A stretch of 64,000 nt of DNA from contig JANOYV010000108.1 in the NCBI GenBank assembly GCA_031429105.1, forward strand, positions 1-64,000. The letters are read 5' to 3'. This stretch comes from JAKFWF01 sp031429105. GTDB lineage: Bacteria; Pseudomonadota; Alphaproteobacteria; Rhizobiales; Hyphomicrobiaceae. Of the stretch, positions 34,640 through 43,349 are shown piece by piece (positions within the stretch are counted from its first letter, which is position 1; every line of letters begins with the position of its first letter). A program made the translations under genes and the position numbers. A model generated the notes under the pieces. It made no database searches. It saw nothing but the letters and a program-made list of their open reading frames with translations, and was not told the origin of the DNA.

Positions 34640-36043
34640 GTGTTTGATATCAAATGGATCCGAGAGAACCCCACAGCGTTTGACGCCGGATTACAGGCGC
34701 GCGGGCTTGCGGCACTGTCGACCTCGATCATTGAATTGGACGAGAAGCGGCGCGCACATTTGACGTCGCTGCAGGAAGCCCAGGCGCGGCGCAACGCGGC
34801 CTCGAAAGAGATCGGCAAGGCGAAGGCGACGAAGGACGAGGCGTTAATTGCCAAGCTGATGGCCGAGGTTGCAGCGTTGAAGGAGACGTTAGCGAAGGGT
34901 GAGGAAGCCGAGCGCGATTTTGATGCCAAACTCCAAGCGGTCCTTGAGGTCAGTCCTAATCTGCCGCGCGACGATGTCCCGCGTGGCAAGGACGAGACGG
35001 AGAACGTCGAAGTGCGTCGGACCGGCACAGCGCCGCGCATGGATTTCACGCCAAAACAGCACTTCGAGCTTGGTGAAGCGCTCGGCCTGATGGATTTCGA
35101 GAGCGCCGCGAAAGTGTCCGGCGCGCGGTTCGTCTATCTCAAAGGGCCGCTTGCCAGGCTTGAGCGCGCGATTGCCCAGTTCATGCTCGATGTTCATACG
35201 AACGACTTCGGGTACCTCGAAGTCAGCCCGCCGATGCTGGTAAAGACGGAAGCGGCGTATGGAACAGGGAACTTGCCGAAGTTCGAGGAAGATTTGTTTC
35301 AGACTAGCAGATCATCTAAACTGCAGCGGTATCGCGCGTTTTTAAGGGATGTTGAGAAGGCTGAGAAACAAGGTAGGGAAGACCCTACGTTTGTTATAAC
35401 CCTTCGTCAGTTCGTAGCTGACCTGGCAGTTGAAGAAGGCCTCTACCTCATCCCCACCGCCGAGATCCCGCTCACCAACCTCGTCCGGGAGCAGGTCGTG
35501 GACGAGGCCAAGCTGCCGATGCGGCTCACCGCCTGGACGCCGTGCTTCCGCTCGGAAGCAGGCTCGGCCGGTCGTGACACGCGCGGTATGATCCGCCAGC
35601 ACCAGTTCTCCAAGGTCGAACTGGTGTCGATCACGACGCCGGAGACGGCACTTGCAGAACACGAGCGCATGACGTCGTGCGCCGAGGACATCCTCAAGCG
35701 GCTGGGCCTCGCCTTCCGCACCATGCTGCTGTGCACTGGCGACATGGGGTTTGCGTCGCAAAAAACCTACGACATCGAAGTTTGGTTGCCGGGTCAGAAT
35801 GCCTATCGCGAAATTTCGTCGTGCTCGGTGTGCGGCGACTTCCAGGCCCGCCGCATGGATGCGCGGTACCGGTCTAAGGAGGGCAAGCCGCAGTTTGTGC
35901 ACACGCTCAACGGATCGGGTCTGGCGGTCGGCCGCACGCTCGTTGCGATCATGGAGAACTACCAGGACAAAGACGGCAACATCGTCATCCCCGATGCCCT
36001 GCGCTCGTACATGGGCGGCATGGAGCGGATTGGCAGGGCGTAA
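34640..36043 (+). CDS. serS: Seryl-tRNA synthetase with an in-frame insertion
   Basis: 467 residues from GTG 34640 (MFDIKWIRENPTAF, the usual SerRS start), preceded by GAGGAAG. The N-terminal coiled-coil (about 25-100) binds tRNA-Ser, and the class II core follows (FRSEAGSAGRDTRGMIRQHQF, motif 2; then GLAVGRTLVAIMENYQ, motif 3). Between LPKFEEDLFQT and GLYLIPTAEIPLTNLV, where other SerRS have only a few residues, there are about 44 extra codons (223-266; 35306-35437) of lower GC (62 of 132 bases). Everything else is intact, so the enzyme is presumably active. Confidence 0.95.
   Translation: MFDIKWIRENPTAFDAGLQARGLAALSTSIIELDEKRRAHLTSLQEAQARRNAASKEIGKAKATKDEALIAKLMAEVAALKETLAKGEEAERDFDAKLQAVLEVSPNLPRDDVPRGKDETENVEVRRTGTAPRMDFTPKQHFELGEALGLMDFESAAKVSGARFVYLKGPLARLERAIAQFMLDVHTNDFGYLEVSPPMLVKTEAAYGTGNLPKFEEDLFQTSRSSKLQRYRAFLRDVEKAEKQGREDPTFVITLRQFVADLAVEEGLYLIPTAEIPLTNLVREQVVDEAKLPMRLTAWTPCFRSEAGSAGRDTRGMIRQHQFSKVELVSITTPETALAEHERMTSCAEDILKRLGLAFRTMLLCTGDMGFASQKTYDIEVWLPGQNAYREISSCSVCGDFQARRMDARYRSKEGKPQFVHTLNGSGLAVGRTLVAIMENYQDKDGNIVIPDALRSYMGGMERIGRA
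35306..35437 (+). repeat. In-frame palindromic insertion inside serS
   Basis: 132 bp with 47 percent GC by count, against visibly GC-richer flanks. Its centre is an imperfect palindrome at 35356-35405: GAAGG, 5 nt, AAACAAG, then GTAGGG-AAGA-CCCTAC, then GTTTGTT, 5 nt, CCTTC. The layout recalls Rickettsia palindromic elements, which also insert in frame in genes. The insertion keeps the reading frame and has no stop. Confidence 0.6.
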
Positions 36044-36155
36044 GCTTGTTTGGTTGTCGCATCCGACTCCGCCAATGCGAAGCCGGATGCGACGGGACAG
36101 CCAGTAGGGTAACAGGCCTATGCGCATAATTGGGAAACTCGATAGGTCTTCCCTC

Positions 36156-36302
36156 CCTCCCCCCTTGAGGGGGAGGGTCGGGGTGGGGGGTAGAAATAGT
36201 GGGACTCGTCGAAGGAAAGCACCCCCCACCTGACGCGGCAAGAAACGATTTTTGTGAGTTACAAAAATCGAGCCGCGTCTTCCTCCCCCTCAAGGGGGGA
36301 GG
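36156..36302. repeat. Hairpin-rich repeat element with 21-bp inverted ends
   Basis: The 21 bp at 36156-36176 recur as an exact inverted copy at 36282-36302 (a CCTCCCCC/TTGA/GGGGG type sequence, each itself nearly palindromic). Inside lie three more perfect stems: 36182-36191 with 36221-36230 (10 bp), 36232-36239 with 36272-36279 (8 bp), and 36246-36255 with 36261-36270 (10 bp, loop GAGTT). This nested structure, without a coding frame, looks like a non-autonomous palindromic or MITE-like repeat. It lies between serS and surE. Confidence 0.65.
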
Positions 36303-36365
36303 AGAAGTAAGGACTGAATTGCTGTCGGCGCTCCGGCCGGCTGCAGAACCACTGTGAGATCGTCC

Positions 36366-37127
36366 ATGCGCATTCTCGTTACCAATGATGATGGGATCGA
36401 CGCGCCGGGGCTGCATGCGCTGCGCCAGATCGCGGCCCAGTTATCGGACGACATCACGGTCGTAGCGCCCGAGACCAACCAATCGGGCAAGGGCCACTCG
36501 CTGTCGCTGCACGAGCCGTTGCGGATGCGCGAGATCAACGAACGAACGTTTGCGGTGCGCGGCACGCCGACCGATTGCGTGATCATGGCAATCCGCCAGG
36601 TGATGGTCGACAAGCCGCCGACCCTGATCCTGTCCGGCGTCAATCGCGGCGCAAACATGGCCGAGGACATGACGTACTCCGGCACAATCGCTGCCGCCTT
36701 CGAGGGAACACTCGTTGGTATTCGTTCGATTGCGCTCAGCCAAGCGTTCGGTTTCGAAAGCAAAACCCCGCGCTGGGAAACCGCGATCGAACACGCGCCC
36801 AAAACCATCGAAAAGCTGCTGCAACTCGACTGGCCTCAGGGCCACCTGATGAACGTCAATTTTCCAGATCGGTCACCAGACAAAATCGAGGGTACCCGGA
36901 TCACGCGCCAAGGCCGACGCGATCCGGGTTTGCTGTCGATTGATGCCCGCCACGACACATGGGGCGAGGACTACTATTGGCTGGCCTACGAACGGCGTCG
37001 TTCCAATGCCGCCAGCGGCACCGATTTGGAGGCGGTTTACGGTGGCTATATTTCGATCACGCCACTGAATATGAACCTCACCGCCGATCCACTTTTGGCG
37101 CTGCTGACAAAAAAATTCGAGACCTGA
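36366..37127 (+). CDS. surE: 5'/3'-nucleotidase SurE
   Basis: 253 residues from ATG 36366. SurE is a metal-dependent survival-protein phosphatase for nucleoside monophosphates. The metal site is visible: Asp-Asp in MRILVTNDDGIDAPG, Ser in ETNQSGKGHS and Asn in LSGVNRGANMAEDMTYSGT. Length is typical. In many relatives the next gene is pcm (isoaspartyl methyltransferase), but here the next gene is the LysM/LytM protein. Confidence 0.95.
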   Translation: MRILVTNDDGIDAPGLHALRQIAAQLSDDITVVAPETNQSGKGHSLSLHEPLRMREINERTFAVRGTPTDCVIMAIRQVMVDKPPTLILSGVNRGANMAEDMTYSGTIAAAFEGTLVGIRSIALSQAFGFESKTPRWETAIEHAPKTIEKLLQLDWPQGHLMNVNFPDRSPDKIEGTRITRQGRRDPGLLSIDARHDTWGEDYYWLAYERRRSNAASGTDLEAVYGGYISITPLNMNLTADPLLALLTKKFET

Positions 37128-37341
37128 AACTTTAGACAGGTAACGTCGTATTTATTATGTTGGCGCGATAAGCGCCTATTTGTGTGTCGGTCACGATGGC
37201 GACGCAAATCGGCCCCGAGGCCTCCTAAATGCGCGCGTACGCTCCTCACGGTCAGTTGCTGCGTGAAGAGACAATCACCGATGAAGTCACCCCCGCCTCT
37301 GCCAAACTTTGTTCGGTGTCCTTCAAAAATAGGACCCGGCG

Positions 37342-37356
37342 TTAAGGTGCCGTTAA
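37342..37356 (+). promoter_or_regulatory. CtrA-type binding motif upstream of the NlpD-like gene
   Basis: TTAA (37342-37345), 7 bp, TTAA (37353-37356) exactly matches the CtrA full site, with a third TTAA at 37368-37371. It lies about 40 bp before the ATG of a cell-wall hydrolase-activator gene at 37397. Confidence 0.5.
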
Positions 37357-37396
37357 CCGGAAGAGGGTTAAGCCTTTACCTTAGTAGAGGTGTACC

Positions 37397-38845
37397 ATGT
37401 CGCGTAAACTAGTCCTGCGTCGCCCCGTTAACGATTGTTCGCAGGCTTTGCTTCGCGGACTATTTTTGCATTCCAAACTTGTCGGCGTGACCGTCGCTGC
37501 CGGACTTCTGGCTGCCGGCTGCAGTGCCGATATCTCGCGCTTCGATGGTCAAGGCTACGGTTTGACCGACAAGTCGAGCGCCAATATCCCATCGCAAGGC
37601 ATGCGGCGCGGTGAAGCTGCAAAACTTGGTGATGGCGCTCAGGACGGCGCCGCTGCACCCGGTGGCGCGTATTATCCGCCGCAATCGAACGCGGCACCAT
37701 CAAACACCGTTCGAATGTCGTCGCTGCCGGAGCCGGTCCAGGCGCCGATGGCGCAATCGGCCCAGCCACGTCCGACTTCAATTGCACCGCGCCCAACGAT
37801 CACGGGAGCAGCGCCGCCTAAGCCGATTGCGGCTGGGGCCACCATCGACGTGGTGCCGGGCGACACGTTGTTCGGGTTGGCGAAAAAGCACGCCGTGCCG
37901 GTCAACGAACTGATGACTGTGAACGGCCTGACGTCGCCGAACTTGAAGCCGGGGCAGAAGCTTGTCCTGCCTGCGAGCCGCTCGATTGCGCGCGCCCCAA
38001 TCCCACAAAGGCCGATTCAGCGCGCTGCGGCTCCAGCGCCGGTGCGCGTAGCGGCGCTTCCGCAGGCAGGGCTGCCGGCGGCGTCGACCACCGACTGGGG
38101 TGGTCAACACACGGTGAAGCCCGGTGATAGCCTCTATGCGATTGCTCGCGCGAACAAGATTTCGCTTGCCCAGTTGCAGGAGGTGAACGGCATCACCGAG
38201 CCGACGAAGGTGAGGCCTGGCACCGTATTGAAGGTTCCAGGGGGGGTGATGGCGGCGCTGCCTGTTTTAGCATCATCAAAGGTTGCGGGCGCAGACAGTG
38301 CAACGGAAACGCCACGCGTGATTCAGTCGGCAACGAAGCCGGTGATCATCAATCAGGCGCAACCAGCAGCACCGCAGCAAGTGGCAGCGGTCGATCCCGT
38401 GGAAACGATCACGCCGGAAGCCAAGCCTGAGCCAAAATCAAAGTCCGCCGATGCCGGTGTCACGGGGCAAAAATTCCGTTGGCCAGTGAAGGGCCGCGTG
38501 ATCGCAAGCTATGGTCCACGTTCCGACAGCACGCACAACGACGGCGTGAACATCGCTGTGCCGATGGGCACCGAAGTGTTGGCCGCCGAACAAGGCGTCG
38601 TTGCCTACGCCGGATCTGAATTGAAGGGCTACGGCAATTTAATCCTGCTGCGCCATGAGAGCGGCTGGGTGACGGCTTACGCGCACAACGAGGAAATTCT
38701 CGTCAAGCGTGGCGATAAAGTGAAGCGCGGCCAATCGATCGCCAAGGCTGGCAAGACCGGCACCGTCGATCAACCGCAAGTGCATTTCGAGTTGCGCCAG
38801 GGCCAAAAGCCCATCGATCCGACGCCGCACATGGAAAAGATGTGA
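37397..38845 (+). CDS. LysM/LytM-domain lipoprotein, NlpD-like amidase activator
   Basis: 482 residues. The N-terminus is long (about 35 residues before the lipobox LLAAGC). Two LysM domains follow, about 149-192 (VVPGDTLFGLAKKHAVPVNELM) and 237-281 (HTVKPGDSLYAIARANKISLAQL), which bind peptidoglycan. The C-terminal M23/LytM domain (about 358-475) is degenerate: the Asp zinc ligand is Asn (HNDGVNIAVP) and the first His of HxH is missing (PQVHFEL). It is therefore probably not a peptidase but an activator of amidases, as for NlpD and EnvC. A CtrA-type site upstream fits a role at division. Confidence 0.88.
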   Translation: MSRKLVLRRPVNDCSQALLRGLFLHSKLVGVTVAAGLLAAGCSADISRFDGQGYGLTDKSSANIPSQGMRRGEAAKLGDGAQDGAAAPGGAYYPPQSNAAPSNTVRMSSLPEPVQAPMAQSAQPRPTSIAPRPTITGAAPPKPIAAGATIDVVPGDTLFGLAKKHAVPVNELMTVNGLTSPNLKPGQKLVLPASRSIARAPIPQRPIQRAAAPAPVRVAALPQAGLPAASTTDWGGQHTVKPGDSLYAIARANKISLAQLQEVNGITEPTKVRPGTVLKVPGGVMAALPVLASSKVAGADSATETPRVIQSATKPVIINQAQPAAPQQVAAVDPVETITPEAKPEPKSKSADAGVTGQKFRWPVKGRVIASYGPRSDSTHNDGVNIAVPMGTEVLAAEQGVVAYAGSELKGYGNLILLRHESGWVTAYAHNEEILVKRGDKVKRGQSIAKAGKTGTVDQPQVHFELRQGQKPIDPTPHMEKM

Positions 38846-38878
38846 GCGGTGTATAGTTTGAGGGTGATGCTACGTGAG

Positions 38879-38906
38879 CCGGTCGGGGATGCAGGTCCCC
38901 GACCGG
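38879..38906 (+). terminator. Rho-independent terminator after the NlpD-like gene
   Basis: Perfect 11-bp GC-rich stem (38879-38889 with 38896-38906), 6-nt loop, followed by TTTT at 38907-38910. It ends transcription from serS-surE-NlpD-like side, 10 bp before the convergent MBL gene stop. Confidence 0.85.
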
Positions 38907-38915
38907 TTTTCCGTT

Positions 38916-39710
38916 TCAGTCAAATTCAACAGTCATGCCGTCGTAGGCGGGCTCGACGCCGGGCGGCAGATCGCGACGCAAAGTGTCGTAGTCGAGGTCA
39001 CCCAGCAAATGAGTGAGGATCGCCCGCTTCGGTTTCAACCGCGCGATCCACCCAAGCGCTTCCTTTAGGCTGAAATGGCTCGGATGCGGCTGATGTCGCA
39101 ACGCATCGACGATCCAAACATCGAGCCCCTCAAGCAGCGGGATCGACGCGTCGGGAATGCCGCTGACGTCCGGCGAATAGGCGACGTTGCCAAAGCGGAA
39201 GCCGATGGACTCGATGTCACCGTGCTGCTGCACGACCGGCAGCGCCGTTATGACGCCAGCTGGCCCTGCAATTTCAATTGGCGTTGGCGGCTCGATCAGA
39301 TTGGCTTTCAGGATCGGTGGATAGCCGCTGCCTTTGCCCTCGAAGCAATAACCGAACCGACCCAGCAGACTGTCGCGTGTCGGGGGATTGAACCAAACGG
39401 GAATGCGGCTCTTCATGATATAAGACATCGCCCGCAAATCATCGATGCCATGGGTGTGGTCGGCGTGGTCGTGCGTGTAGAGCACGCCATCGAGGGCCCT
39501 GAGGCGCACGGATAGAAGCTGTTCGCGCACATCCGGGCCGGTGTCGATCAGAACGGTGGTCGCACCTTGGCTGTTGCGCTTTTCGATGAGAGCCGCAGCC
39601 CGACGGCGACGGTTCTTCGGGTTCGAGGGGTCGCACTTGCCCCAGTCGTTGCCGACCCGTGGATTTCCGCCAGACGAGCCGCAGCCGAGAATTGTCAATC
39701 GGTAGCTCAT
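38916..39710 (-). CDS. MBL-fold metal-dependent hydrolase, PhnP-like
   Basis: 264 residues. Metallo-beta-lactamase fold: LTILGCGSSGGNPRVG at the start, metal ligands in YTHDHADHTHGIDDLR, then VQQHGDIESIGFRF, YSPDVSGIPD and the final THLLGDLDYDTLRRDL. The group resembles PhnP phosphodiesterases and is nearly always found with tatD and metG in this class. Substrate unknown. Its ATG overlaps the tatD stop by 4 bp. Confidence 0.9.
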   Translation of the reverse strand: MSYRLTILGCGSSGGNPRVGNDWGKCDPSNPKNRRRRAAALIEKRNSQGATTVLIDTGPDVREQLLSVRLRALDGVLYTHDHADHTHGIDDLRAMSYIMKSRIPVWFNPPTRDSLLGRFGYCFEGKGSGYPPILKANLIEPPTPIEIAGPAGVITALPVVQQHGDIESIGFRFGNVAYSPDVSGIPDASIPLLEGLDVWIVDALRHQPHPSHFSLKEALGWIARLKPKRAILTHLLGDLDYDTLRRDLPPGVEPAYDGMTVEFD

Positions 39711-40510
39711 TGGAATTTTCCCGGACCTGCGAGATCGCGTGGCACCTTCGTGAACAGGCGGAAAAAATTTTCAGTCGTTGCGGCTGCGATCTGTTCCTGA
39801 GTGATGCCCTTCACTTCAGCGAGGGTGCGCGCCGTGTGCACCACGTAGGCTGGCTCATTGGTTTTTCCGCGGAACGGATCGGGCGCGAGGTAGGGCGCGT
39901 CAGTCTCTACCAGCAGGCGATTGAGCGGGACTTGGGCAGCAATCGCGCGCAGGGCCTCCGACTTCTTGAACGTGATCACGCCGGTGAAGGAGACGTAGAG
40001 CCCAAGTTCAACCGCGCGACGGGCCAACGCTGCGCCGCCCGTGTAGCAGTGGAGGAGAGCCGGGAACGGACCCTTGGCGTGCTCGTCTTCTAAAATGCGG
40101 ATGGTGTCGTCGTCGGCGTCGCGGGTGTGGATTTCAAGCGGGAGGCCGGTGACGCGCGCCGCCGCAATGTGACGGCGAAAGCCCTCCTCTTGCGCCTCTT
40201 TCGGCGACTTCTGATAGAAATAGTCGAGGCCTGCTTCGCCAATCGCAACCACTTTCGGATGTGATGAAAGACGAACGATTTCTTCGAGTGGAATATCGAG
40301 TTCCTCGTGCGCATTGTGCGGGTGGGTGCCGACCGAGCAGAACACATTCGGGTAGGCATCCGTCAGCGCAAGGAGTTCCGGCAACCTACGAATGCGCGTC
40401 GAGATCGTTACAATGACGCCGACACCGGCTACTTTCGCCCGCGCCACCACCGCGTCACGCTCGGGCGCGAACTGGGGGAAGTCCAGGTGGCAGTGGTGAT
40501 CGACGAGCAT
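39707..40510 (-). CDS. tatD: TatD-family metal-dependent deoxyribonuclease
   Basis: 267 residues. TIM-barrel hydrolase: metal ligands in LVDHHCHLDFPQF, the Glu in VAIGEAGLDYFYQ, His in LPLEIHTRDADDD and Asp in LLVETDAPYLAPDPFRGKTNEPAYV. TatD-type enzymes are 3'-5' exonucleases active on DNA. The start overlaps the metG stop by one base (TGATG) and its end overlaps the MBL gene, so the three are coupled. Confidence 0.92.
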   Translation of the reverse strand: MLVDHHCHLDFPQFAPERDAVVARAKVAGVGVIVTISTRIRRLPELLALTDAYPNVFCSVGTHPHNAHEELDIPLEEIVRLSSHPKVVAIGEAGLDYFYQKSPKEAQEEGFRRHIAAARVTGLPLEIHTRDADDDTIRILEDEHAKGPFPALLHCYTGGAALARRAVELGLYVSFTGVITFKKSEALRAIAAQVPLNRLLVETDAPYLAPDPFRGKTNEPAYVVHTARTLAEVKGITQEQIAAATTENFFRLFTKVPRDLAGPGKFQ

Positions 40511-42156
40511 CAGGCGGTCGGGTCCTTAGGCTTCGTGCCCTTGGGCTGACGCGCGGGCTTTGGCACTGGCGGGGCGGCCTCCGCTTCCGGATCGACGTAG
40601 CGCGGAAATACGCCAGCGGGTGCTGGCAGTGTCGCACCGGCTGCCAATCGACCGATGGGTCCGAGCGACGCAAACGAGCGGTCGCCGGGGGCTATGCCCA
40701 ACAGGTCGAGGATTTTGGCTGCCGACGCTGGCATCACCGGCTGAGCCAGCAGCGCGATCTGGCGCACGACTTCGGCTGTTACGTAAAGGATCGTGCCTTT
40801 GCGTTCGGGCGTCAGTGTCTTGTCGAAAGGTTTCTCGCTAGCGAAATAGCGGTCGCCCTCGGATACCAGCGCCCACACTGCGTCGAGGTAGACCTTGATC
40901 GCCTGCCGGTCCATCGCCGTGCGTGCGTGCGCGTACATCGCATCGGCAGATGCGAGGATGGCTTTGTCGGCGTCGGTGAAATCGCCTGGTGTCGGCACCA
41001 CACCCTCGAAGCCCTTGGCGATCATCGACAGCGAGCGCTGGGCTAAGTTACCTAAGCCGTTGGCAAGGTCGGCATTGATGCGGGCGACGATCAACTCGTG
41101 GCTGTAGGTGCCATCCTGGCCGAAGCCGGTTTCGCGCAGGAAATAATAGCGAGTCTGGTCAACACCATAAGCTTTCACCAGATCGAACGGATCGACGACG
41201 TTGCCGACCGATTTCGACATTTTCTCGCCGCGGTTATAGAGAAACCCGTGCGCGAAAACGCGGTGCGGCAACGGCAGTCCAGCGCTCATCAGGAAGGCTG
41301 GCCAATAGACCGCATGGAAGCGAACGATGTCCTTGCCGATGACGTGCAGGTCGGCTGGCCAGTAGTGGTTTCTGTTTGCGCCCGACGACTCCCCTGCGGG
41401 GAGCCGGTCGCCGGGCGCATTCAAAATTCCCGTTGCAGTGACGTAGTTGTTGAGCGCATCGACCCACACGTACATCACGTGCTTCGGATTGCCCGGTACC
41501 TGAATGCCCCAGTCGAGCGAGCCGCGCGAGATCGACAGGTCCTGCAGACCGCCCGACACGAAACTCTTCACCTCGTTGCGCCGTTCCGGCGGTAGGATGA
41601 AATCCGGCTGCGCTGCATAGTGTGCGAGCAGCTTGTCCTGATACTTCGACAGGCGGAAGAAATAGGTCTCCTCCTCGGTCCATTCGACTGGCGAGCCCAA
41701 CGGCTCACGGCGCACGCCATCGTCACCGACGGTTGTTTCCTTCTCGTCGAAGTACGCTTCCTGGCGCACCGAGTACCAGCCAGCGTACTTCGACAGATAG
41801 ATGTCGCCGTTGGCTTCCATGCGACGCCATAAGGCTTGGCAGGCTTCGTGGTGGCGCTGCTCGGTGGTGCGGATGAAATCGTCGTAGGCGATGCCGAGCG
41901 CGTCTTCCATGGCGCGGAATGCAGCAGCGTTGCGGTCGGCCAGCGCTTGGACTGGAATGCCTTCTTTGTCCGCCGTCTGCTTCATCTTGAGGCCGTGCTC
42001 ATCGGTGCCGGTCAGATGGAACACGTCTGCCCCATCGAGCCGTTCGAAGCGCGCTATCGCGTCGGTCGCTAGCGCCGTGTACGCATGGCCGATGTGTGGG
42101 ACGCCGTTGGGATAGAAAATCGGTGTCGTGACGTAGAATTTGTGGCCGACGGCCAT
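40510..42156 (-). CDS. metG: Methionyl-tRNA synthetase
   Basis: 548 residues. Class I synthetase with HIGH at 21-24 (YPNGVPHIGHAYTAL) and the KMSKS motif in GEKMSKSVGNVVDPFDLVKAYG. It has the connective-peptide insertion (about 120-230) but lacks the zinc knuckle Cys of the MetG1 type, and ends in a Pro/Lys-rich tail without a separate dimerisation domain. This is the usual alphaproteobacterial short form. Lies in the operon dac-tmk-holB-metG-tatD-MBL. Confidence 0.96.
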   Translation of the reverse strand: MAVGHKFYVTTPIFYPNGVPHIGHAYTALATDAIARFERLDGADVFHLTGTDEHGLKMKQTADKEGIPVQALADRNAAAFRAMEDALGIAYDDFIRTTEQRHHEACQALWRRMEANGDIYLSKYAGWYSVRQEAYFDEKETTVGDDGVRREPLGSPVEWTEEETYFFRLSKYQDKLLAHYAAQPDFILPPERRNEVKSFVSGGLQDLSISRGSLDWGIQVPGNPKHVMYVWVDALNNYVTATGILNAPGDRLPAGESSGANRNHYWPADLHVIGKDIVRFHAVYWPAFLMSAGLPLPHRVFAHGFLYNRGEKMSKSVGNVVDPFDLVKAYGVDQTRYYFLRETGFGQDGTYSHELIVARINADLANGLGNLAQRSLSMIAKGFEGVVPTPGDFTDADKAILASADAMYAHARTAMDRQAIKVYLDAVWALVSEGDRYFASEKPFDKTLTPERKGTILYVTAEVVRQIALLAQPVMPASAAKILDLLGIAPGDRSFASLGPIGRLAAGATLPAPAGVFPRYVDPEAEAAPPVPKPARQPKGTKPKDPTA

Positions 42157-42213
42157 GGCGATCCTCGTTTGTCGGGCCGACCGCTGAAACGTTGATGGCT
42201 CGGATTGGTCTCG

Positions 42214-43332
42214 TTAGGTGCGAGAGGCCACGGCCAGCTTCGAAATCGTCTCAAGGATCAATGTCTTGCGATCAAGATTGAGGGCTTGCACCTCGGCTCG
42301 GTCGCGAACCGTGGTTTCCCATAGGTCCGCGAAGGTGGCAAGTCTCCCCGGCGGGATCATGCGCGACGCATACTGCAGGTTCGCCGGTAGTTTACCCCGC
42401 GCCGTGCCGGAGATGACACGAGCCAGAACATCCAGGAACATATCAAAAAAAGCCTCGTACTTCTGTTCGGCAGCGGTTGCCCCCAATTCGTCGGACAATT
42501 GATGGACAGCGTTCCAATCGACCTTTGGCAGTAGACCTAGCAACTCCTCCAGACGACTATAGGTTTTGATCCCATCGCCCTGTGTCAGTGAAAGCGCACG
42601 ACGGACGCTGCCATCGGCGATGCCGACAAGGCGCGGCCATTGGCCGTCTTCGATCGGGTCTTGCTCGGCGGCACCCAGCGCGTCGCTCGTCGCCCGCTTC
42701 AGGTTAGGCTCGTCGAGACGGGTGAGGTCAATCGTCCGACAGCGCGACCGGATGGTCGGCAGCAGGCGGCCAGGTTCGGATGAGACAAGCAGGAAAACCG
42801 TGCGAACCGGCGGCTCTTCAAGTGACTTCAGCAGCGCGTTGGCTGCCGGCCCTGCCAGTTCGTCGGCGCTATCGACAATGACGATGCGCCAGGCCGTTTC
42901 CTCAGCGGTGAGTGCCAGGAACGAGCGTAAGCGGCGCACCTCGTCAACCGGTATCGAGGCTGCAAGCCGCTTCTCTTTATGCAGCCATGGCCGACGGATC
43001 ACGAGTAGATTTGGGTGCGAGAGGGCGGCCACCTGACGGCTGGCAGTGGTATCGCCAGCGATCTCCAAACTGTCGCCGAACCGGTCGCGCTCCAGGGCAT
43101 CGGCCAGAGCAAAGCGGGCAAAGCGATAGGCGAGCGTTGCCTTGCCGATGCCTTCTGTTCCTCGCAGGAGCCAGGCGTGGTGCATGCGGCCTGAGTTGAA
43201 GGCCTGACCAAGCGCCTGTTCGGCTATGTGATGTCCATGCAGCCTATGCGTGTGACGCGGGTGGGGGAAGGTGCCGAGGCGGTCAGCCTCAGGGTGCGCC
43301 TCAGTCTCAAGCGTTGCGGGTGCGCGGGCCAT
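42214..43332 (-). CDS. holB: DNA polymerase III subunit delta'
   Basis: 372 residues. AAA+ clamp-loader subunit: Walker A-like GTEGIGKATL (58-67), SADELAGPAANALLKSLEEPPVRTVFLLVSSEPGRLLPTIRSRC (Walker B and sensor 1 region, with SRC). It works in the clamp-loading complex at the replication fork. Genes tmk and metG flank it as in related genomes. Confidence 0.92.
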   Translation of the reverse strand: MARAPATLETEAHPEADRLGTFPHPRHTHRLHGHHIAEQALGQAFNSGRMHHAWLLRGTEGIGKATLAYRFARFALADALERDRFGDSLEIAGDTTASRQVAALSHPNLLVIRRPWLHKEKRLAASIPVDEVRRLRSFLALTAEETAWRIVIVDSADELAGPAANALLKSLEEPPVRTVFLLVSSEPGRLLPTIRSRCRTIDLTRLDEPNLKRATSDALGAAEQDPIEDGQWPRLVGIADGSVRRALSLTQGDGIKTYSRLEELLGLLPKVDWNAVHQLSDELGATAAEQKYEAFFDMFLDVLARVISGTARGKLPANLQYASRMIPPGRLATFADLWETTVRDRAEVQALNLDRKTLILETISKLAVASRT

Positions 43333-43349
43333 GGCTGCTGATTACTCAA

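Noticed and set aside
35342..36241. Minus-strand frame across the 3' half of serS and the repeat element
   Set aside because: It is antisense to conserved SerRS sequence and extends into the hairpin repeat; its product has no family features.
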